Part shown: positions 24,361 through 64,000 of the stretch, in pieces | Numbering within the stretch: position 1 is the stretch's first letter | Layout: every line of letters starts with the position of its first letter | Assembly: GCA_000499405.2 (NCBI GenBank) | Contig: HG738138.1 | Coordinates: 14,695,208-14,759,207, forward strand | Direction of reading: 5' to 3' | Length of the DNA stretch: 64,000 nt | DNA from: Onchocerca volvulus | Taxonomy: Eukaryota; Nematoda; Chromadorea; Rhabditida; Onchocercidae | The notes under the pieces: model-generated | Told to the model about the DNA's origin: nothing | Databases searched by the model: none | What the model saw: only the letters and a program-made list of their open reading frames with translations | Program-made: the position numbers and the translations under genes

Positions 24361-26066
24361 AAACAAATTCATAAATAAAACTGAAATGGAAAGAAAATCG
24401 AATCAATTTTAATTATTTGTTATAAAATTTCAACTAAATATGAATCATTTAGTTTGAAATATATGTCTTATTATTTGAAATAGGAAAAAATGGGTCTATT
24501 ATAATCATTTAAAGTTATAAAGTTTTAGTTAGATAATTAGTCATTTAACTGATTGTAATTTGAGGTGAAAAAAAACTGAATCAATTTTAATCATTTAGAT
24601 GCAAACTTTTTAACTAAAATTTAGTTTTTATTTAAGCTATTTTTCAATAAATGGATGATCCAAATAAAAACGATAATATTTTATTTTCAATTTCAAAATG
24701 TTTTGTTTTTCCTCCACTTCGTTTTTTTTTTTTCTTTCCTGCTTCGTCTCGTCATAATTTGCTTTAATTTAAATTATTTTAGTTTCGATTTGCATTATTT
24801 TCCATTTTCAATTTTGCTATGGCAATCAATAAAATGGGTTTAAAAAAAATATACGATCAGTATGCGATTTTGTTTTCCAAAATTTATTTCATCAATTTGA
24901 TAAGAAATGGGTATAATATAGTGATCGAAATGTTTGTGATTTTATCGAAAAGATACAAAAAATATGCTGATAAAATGATATTAATGCGTGATAATTTGTA
25001 TGCTGGTAATTCCTAGAAGTTCATATGGCGAATTTGAATTGAAAATATTAGTGTTCGGGACTGCTCCAGAATGTAAAGATTAATAAGGCATCCGATAAAA
25101 TTGACTTCTTGTTAGGATTTGACAAAATTTGAAAAAGAAACAAATAAAATAAAATAAAATTCAAGAGATGATGATTTTTGTTTTTTACAATATACAAGAT
25201 AGATTTATCACTGGTAATGACATATATATGATAAGCCCTATTTTACCATTCTCTGCAAATTGTTTCTAAATGATTTCAACTTTTCTTTTCTTCTTGTAAT
25301 TCAATTATTTTTTCGCGATACATCAGAGGAAAGTTGTTATTTATCGGAAAAAATAGAATCAGTTCATTATTTTAATAATATTTGCGTATTAATCACGATT
25401 TACTGATGTTAATCGTTATTTTAAAAATATATGTAAACGAAAGTATATTATTTAAATTAAATGAACAATAACGAATGATGTAAACTGAGCAACAAAATAA
25501 AAGAAGGTTAATAAAATAAGTTAAATGAGAGATGAATAAAAATTCCTATCCATTGATTAGAGATAAAAAAGAAACATTTTTATTTATCATTGTGATATAT
25601 GTTTCTTTTTATTGCTTATTAAATCTATTTCCAGCAGTAAAAATAAATTTAATTAGCCAAAAAAAACTTTACAATTATTAATATTTATCTTTTTAAATTT
25701 AATAAAAATAGATTTAATTTGAGAGAAAAAATTTCATAATTATCAATATCTGTCATTTTCATAAGTTCTAATGCTAATCTTTTTAAATTTTAAAATAAAG
25801 AAAATAGAACAAAAATTGTATTACGTATGCTAGCCTGATACATTGCAAAAAAAGAAAAAATAAGAATAAATGAATGTTTATTTATTTACTGTCTACTTAT
25901 TTATTTACTTGTTTGTTTGTTTATGTTTATAAATTCTTAGCTCTTTGTTCATTGCTAGCAATATTTATATTTGTATATAATGATAAGGTAAGAGATTTTT
26001 TTCAGTTCTTTCTTCCTTCTTTTTTTGCTTTTCTTTCTTTCTTTTTCTTTTTTCTGTTTTTTTCTT

Positions 26067-26069
<3 letters not shown>

Positions 26070-26120
<51 letters not shown>
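26070..26120. repeat. Poly-T tract, 51 bases
   Basis: Uninterrupted T run preceded by a T-rich stretch from about 26000. It faces the poly-A tract at 27068 to 27138 across about 950 bp. Confidence 0.95.
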
Positions 26121-26123
<3 letters not shown>

Positions 26124-26319
26124 CATTTTTATCATTCCGCGCAGAATAATTGGGAAACAGACTAAGAAGAGACATATAGGCTACCTACCTTATCAAATAA
26201 TATAAATGAATAATATTTCTCATGGTTAATCGCCAACCGATCGATAGTCGAATATGCATTTTTTAGCTTTTCATTTTCCCTTACATATGCTTTAATTTAG
26301 TAGAAAAGCTAAATTTTAC

Positions 26320-26765
26320 AGTATAATCAACGAATACCATATTAGTTAAACGGGCTTACCGTGTGATAAGTAACGGATACTATATTAAACTGGCTTATCG
26401 TATAATGAGTAATGGATGTTAAATTAAGCAGATTTGACGTGGAGCGACCTATCGTAGAATAAGTAACGGATGCTATATCCGTTAAGCGAGCTAACCGTAT
26501 AAGAACGGATACTATATTAAACGGGCTTACCGTATGATAAGTAAAAGATATTGTATTAAGCGAGCTAGCGTGGAATAAATAACGGATACTATATTAGCTA
26601 AGCAGGCTTACTGTATAATACGTAATAGATTACATACTAGTTAAGTGGCTTACGTACAGTAAGTAATGGATACTATACTTATATTAAGCTGATTTATCGT
26701 ATAATAAGTAATTGATACTATATTAAGAAAGCTTATCATATAATGAATAGCGGCTATTATATTCT
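26320..26765. repeat. Decayed minisatellite, unit about 39 bp, about eleven copies
   Basis: The consensus is near AACGGATACTATATTAA followed by ACGGGCTTACCGTATGATAAGT. Copies differ by substitutions and short indels. The unit contains a short inverted pair, ACGG with CCGT. Confidence 0.8.
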
Positions 26766-27066
26766 AATTCATCATTTTGGTTATGTAATTAATATTTTCT
26801 ATGCTATCAATATTTTGAAATACGGAAAAGAAGATTTATCGATAATTTTGTTGACTCCTGATTTTTCTTGATTCCTTCTGATAGATTTCTGATTATTTCT
26901 TGATTTCTGTATTCATCTAAATTTTTGATTTGTCAATGCAATAATAATTTAGATATCACTAATCAAATAGCTTATCAGTAATTTTCGTTTTGAATAACTC
27001 TGATATTCTAATAATGGAAGTACAGAATAAAATCTAAATTTCATCCATCATATCATTTATCTGTCC

Positions 27067-27067
<1 letters not shown>

Positions 27068-27113
<46 letters not shown>

Positions 27114-27138
27114 TAAAAAAAAAAAAAAAAAAAAAAAA
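27068..27138. repeat. Poly-A tract, 42 and 24 bases, split by five T
   Basis: Two A runs separated by TTTTT. The length in an assembly is likely to be inexact. Confidence 0.95.
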
Positions 27139-27587
27139 GAGAAGAAAAAACAAATATTTTACGCTTAAATAAAATAAATATTCTCTTTTCTATTGCGTAA
27201 CTAACAAAATCTTAATTAAGTGCATGTTTTAGATCATTTTTATTCACCATATTTTTTCATTAATTTTGTTCTCTTCTTTTTCAACATAAATTTTCAAGTT
27301 TATAATTATATTTCAAAGCAAGGAAAGGAGAAAAAAATCAAAAACAAAACAAAACGAAAAATTGTGTTACTAACTGAAACTTTTAGAAAATTAAACCGGA
27401 AATCGAAAATTATAAATTTCGAATTATAAATCTCGGTCGAAGATAATATTTTCCGGTCAAATTCTTCGAAATTTTCATCATCTTCCAACAAAATGGCTAT
27501 TTAAAATGTCAACTTCAATCATGTTTTAATGAGAAGATTGGTGTAATATGTTCGAATGGATGGCAATCTAATTCCAGAAAATTTCCT

Positions 27588-27650
27588 TTAACCTTTTACT
27601 TCGATCTAGCTGAAGCATTTTTGCGGTATAAAAAGCTTAACCTTTTTACA
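27588..27650 (+). promoter_or_regulatory. Candidate TATA-type core promoter
   Basis: GCGGTATAAAAAGC at 27623 to 27636 is flanked on both sides by TTAACCTTTTAC or TTAACCTTTTTAC, and is followed by a short GA-repeat. It lies about 1.65 kb upstream of the MEIS-class start codon. The motif match is direct; its use as a promoter is inference. Confidence 0.25.
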
Positions 27651-27856
27651 CCGAGAGAGAGGGAGAGAGAAAAGCGGCATATATGAGATTTGTTTTATTG
27701 ATTTATGTCTAGTATTGCTTAGTCGCAACTTTTCTAGATCTAGATCAGTATGTCATCTCATTAATTAGATTTACATTTTTATACATAGTTCTCTAACATT
27801 TAAACCGAAAGGTAGAGATGGAAAATTTTTATAGCATTTTTGCTTTTTTGTTTTCT

Positions 27857-27891
<35 letters not shown>

Positions 27892-28445
27892 CATTGAAAT
27901 TTCAATTCTTGGTAGATTTATCCCTGTTCCGAATAGTAATTTCCAAGGTTAGACTCCATGCTGCGCAATTCGAGAAAAATTGTTTCCATTTAATAGTTTG
28001 ACAAATTTACGTTCACATTTTTGCGTAGATCGGCAAAAAAGACGATGAATACGAAATCATATATCATTTTCTAATGCAAAAATTTGAATTTTTTACGTCT
28101 TTTTCCTTTTTTTTTTTTTTTTTTTTTTTAATCTTTCATATAAATAAATAAGACAGACACATTTTTAGTAATTGATAATTAAATATTAAATGGATAAATA
28201 ATAATTAGACATCAATATTCAATAATCAATATATGGCTCTATTTATTGTTTCTTTATTATTAATTATGCATAATTCCTATATGTTATTGTTAACCTTTTT
28301 TCATTCATTTTAAATGCAGCAATTGGAAATCTTCCTAATTGCAATTAATAAAATTTAAAATTATCCTTATTAATCAAACCAAATTAATTACGATTAAATT
28401 ATCTCAATTATTATAATGTTATATATAAGGCATTCTTTTCTTTTT

Positions 28446-28718
28446 TTTAGCAACACAGATGGCAAAAAATATATACATATATATATGTATGTATGACGTG
28501 TTTTCATATTTTAACGTGACGACACGTGTCATGTATTGACTTTTTATTGAATATATACTCAGCTAACTGCATGTGTATATTTTTTTTTCGCGTGTTTTCA
28601 TGTTTTGAAATGACGTGTCTCGCGTTATTGTTTTCTTTTTCCTGCAATTAAACAATGTTTTTTAAAAATGTTGGAAATTTAAAATTATAAGAATTCATTT
28701 AGCAACACAGATGGCAAA
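28446..28718. promoter_or_regulatory. Duplicated ACGTG/E-box cluster upstream of the MEIS-class gene
   Basis: GCAACACAGATGGCAAA occurs at both ends (28450 to 28466 and 28702 to 28718). Between them, CGTGTTTTCATRTTTT occurs at 28497 and at 28591. The segment holds TGACGTG twice and the perfect palindrome GACACGTGTC at 28521 to 28530, which contains an E-box. It lies 0.6 to 0.85 kb before the start codon. Binding by bHLH or bZIP factors is only inferred. Confidence 0.4.
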
Positions 28719-29295
28719 TTTATTATGTGGATTGACAAATATTATGCAAATCTAGCGATAATAAACGACTGCATACATATTATTAATTAAAAGAAAAACC
28801 AAAAAAAAAAGGTATTTTAAGTTTCTATTAATTGTTCAATTAAATTTTCGCAACTTTTGCGAAGAAAAATTTCTGCTCTTTTTTAAAGTTTTTGCAAGAT
28901 TTTATGAACAAAATTCCTTTGTTTTTTTTTTTTTGAACTTAAAAAAATATTATTGATAAGTTGCGACAAAAATTGTATAAGATGAATGACATTTCTCATT
29001 ATCTATTAAAATCTTATTTTTTTTTTTCCTTTTAACAGAAATGACTGTTTGTTTGTTTGTTTGTTTTTTTTTAAGAATAAAAAAAAATTTATTTTCAGGT
29101 CACAAAAATTTTTGTACAATTTGAATTTGTTTTAAAGAATAAGGGAGAAAAATAGAACGATAGGATAACGCGATTAAAAGATATTTTAATTGGCTGCGAA
29201 GTTTATTTTTCGACAATAATTATTATATATCAGTTACTGATTTACTACTACGATTACTAGTTGCTAATACATTAATAATTGTAACAGCAATCAAT

Positions 29296-62009
<32,714 letters not shown>

Positions 62010-64000
62010 GTAAGTTTTAGATCCGGCTAGTGATTCATATATTCTATATGAATCTTCTTACCTCATATCGCTAATTTATATTTTACTCAATTACAGGAAT
62101 TGAAGATTTTATCTATCTCTATATCTGTGAATTTTTTTTTTTTTTTTTAATTATTATCAAGAGCAGGTCGATAGTGTGGAAATAATACTTAAGAATACAT
62201 GTTATAAATTTTTCCCAACGAATATTTGGAGTATGTTAACGTTGGATTTGTAAAATTTATTTTGTTTGATGAAATTTTGTCATATATACATTTAGCTTAA
62301 TTAATTAAAATTTAACAAATGATTTACTTTTCGTAGTGTTATCTCTGGCATTTTCATTATCATCACAGTTATTACTTTTATTACTGTTATTACTGTTATT
62401 ACCATTGTCGCCGTCATTATTTTCATCATTTTGCATTCTTTAGTTGAACATAATTTTTTAAAGTTTTTATTTAGTGAAAAATGTAATTTCCATTTTTATA
62501 ATTTTTAAAACAGTTTTTTCAAATATTGCTATTTAGATTCTGTGTCACTTTTTTCATGATTTTTCTTCAAATTTTTTGCTCAAAATAAATGTTACTGAAT
62601 AGCTATTCGATATTAAACAGCATTTCCTAATTTAATATGAAAAGTGGAAAGAATTAATTATCAAATTTGATTATATTTTTCTCCACATCTGAGATTTTTC
62701 TATTTCTTCTGTTCTTTTTCGTATTCTTTGTTTTTCTGTTTATTTTTAATGTACTGGAAAATTATTATCATGTTATCATGATTACGATTATATTATAGTT
62801 GTATCACTATAATCATTATTATTTTCATCAACATCAATTATTCAAATGCTGATAGTATGCATGATAGCAATGTTTGCTATCGATGTAGTAGTACAAACAA
62901 TCAGTAGTTTTTTTTTTTTTTTTTTTAAATATTGAATTTGTCCTTGAAATAGTCAATGCATTACAAAAGAAAATGATGGGGTTACGGTAATTGCTTTTTT
63001 TAATTCACCGCTGGAAGTCAATCGTTTCGGTGAGAATTCTCTTCCTTTTTTTCTTTTTTTTTTTTTTTGAGGAATTTTGTCCGTAAAATTGAAATGGTAG
63101 AGTAATGGATTAGAGGGAACAAAAGAAGAAATAAGACTATGAAAATAAAATACGAAATTTGCGTAAAATTTGAGTGCGAAATATTTTCTTGAAAACAAAT
63201 TTTGTCATTAATGAAAGAAGTGAATTAATTCAAAAGAGAATTTAATTCTTTTATCTATTTTTTTCTTTGTTTTGTTTAATTTACATCGATTCGAACGGCA
63301 TAATTTTCATTACTTGAATCTTATTTCCCTTATTTTTGTCTATTTTACTTCCAAACATTTTTTCTTCCTCCTTTAATTTTAAAAAATCCGTTTAAATTTG
63401 TATGTCTCTCTCTTTTCCCTTTTTTGTTTTATTGTCTTAATAGAAGAAATTGGATAATGGAATTATTTTTATTTTTATTTTCATAAAAAAATTAAGAAAA
63501 TCATTTCCAAAATTTTGTAAAAAGAAAAAGAAGTTTTCACTCTAATATTTTCGATTTTTTTTTTATTCCCAGGGTAAATTATATTTTCTTTTGTGATGAA
63601 AAAATTTAAAGAATGTTTGAAAGTATAAGCAACAAAAATAGCAATATTTTAATAATCGTTCAAAAGTATCAAAACGATTACTGTATTTTAATATTCTGTA
63701 GTATTGTCTTCATCTTTTTCCTTGCCGTATTAAAAGATTCTAGGTAATTCTTTTACTTTATTATAATCAGTTTGTTTATTCGAGAGAAATTAATACGTTA
63801 TTGATTAATTTATTATAGAATAGAGAATTAAAATATAAAAGGGCAAAAATTATATAAATTTCTGGATAATATTTATCTTTTTTTATTTTTTATAATTGTA
63901 TTAATTCCGCCTATTTAGATTTACGAAATTAATCATTCCTTTTTTTTTTTCGTTCTTCCTTTTTTCTGTTTTTTTCACTTTTTTTTTTCTTTTTTATCTT
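62010..64000 (+). other. Last visible intron of the MEIS-class gene
   Basis: AT-rich, with an ATT/GTT/CAT-rich patch at 62340 to 62430 and poly-T runs. The exon encoding helices 2 and 3 of the homeodomain was not found, so it must lie beyond the window. Confidence 0.7.

Larger units (their letters stand above)
6866..29295. other. 22 kb gene-poor intergenic region
   Basis: I see no exon on either strand with coding-like composition, conserved domain text and matching splice phases. Open frames here are short, Phe/Ile/Lys/Asn-rich and follow homopolymers. The region holds poly-A and poly-T tracts, microsatellites and the decayed tandem repeats listed separately. Its right end is probably regulatory for the MEIS-class gene. 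An AATAAA at about 7416 is a possible polyadenylation signal for the upstream gene, but it lies about 550 bp past the stop. Confidence 0.6.

Noticed and set aside
24819..25016. 65-codon frame starting MAINKMGLKK
   Set aside because: Lys/Ile/Tyr-rich as expected for AT-rich chance text; no conserved domain or splice partner seen.
18925..26765. Possible CRISPR-like arrays in the spaced repeats
   Set aside because: The repeats are head-to-tail degenerate minisatellites without conserved repeat/unique spacer alternation, in animal DNA.

Overview
This window is AT-rich (roughly three quarters A+T by eye), intron-dense animal DNA. Nematode-style splice sites (acceptors close to TTTCAG, donors GTAAGT, GTATGT or GTTAGT), abundant homopolymer tracts and a recognisable nematode UNC-62-type protein point to a roundworm. 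Large introns and a large intergenic gap would suit a filarial or related spirurid worm, but the species is inference. No tRNA, rRNA, CRISPR or intact transposon was recognised.

Region 1 (1425 to 6865, plus strand): a ten-exon gene for a predicted protein of about 480 residues. It has a Cys/His/Gln heptad repeat, an AT-hook-like basic motif next to a BED-type zinc finger, and a C-terminal coiled coil. It looks like a nuclear DNA-binding protein; I cannot name it.

Region 2 (6866 to 29295): about 22 kb with no convincing gene. It is built from homopolymers, microsatellites and several decayed tandem duplications (units of about 32, 39, 40, 110, 112 and 235 bp). The last 2 kb carries TATA-like and ACGTG/E-box motifs that may be the promoter of the next gene.

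Region 3 (29296 to beyond 64000, plus strand): the MEIS/Homothorax-class TALE homeobox gene, the counterpart of C. elegans unc-62. A Ser/His/Thr-rich first exon is followed by an 18.4 kb intron, then seven exons that carry the MEIS/PKNOX N-terminal (PBX-binding) domain and Ala/Ser/Pro/Gln-rich linkers, then one linker exon, then two alternative exons (60338 to 60642 and 61825 to 62009). Each alternative exon encodes a different version of the start of the homeodomain. Both start in phase 1 and end in phase 0, so either one fits the frame but using both brings an early stop. The rest of the homeodomain lies beyond the window, so the gene is 3' incomplete here.

The most notable signal is this pair of mutually exclusive homeodomain exons. 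It matches the exon 7a/7b arrangement I recall for C. elegans unc-62 and suggests long conservation of a switch in DNA-binding specificity. Other points of note are a near-identical 24 bp copy of MEIS-domain coding sequence inside the following larger intron, foldback elements in the first gene, and a series of decayed minisatellites.
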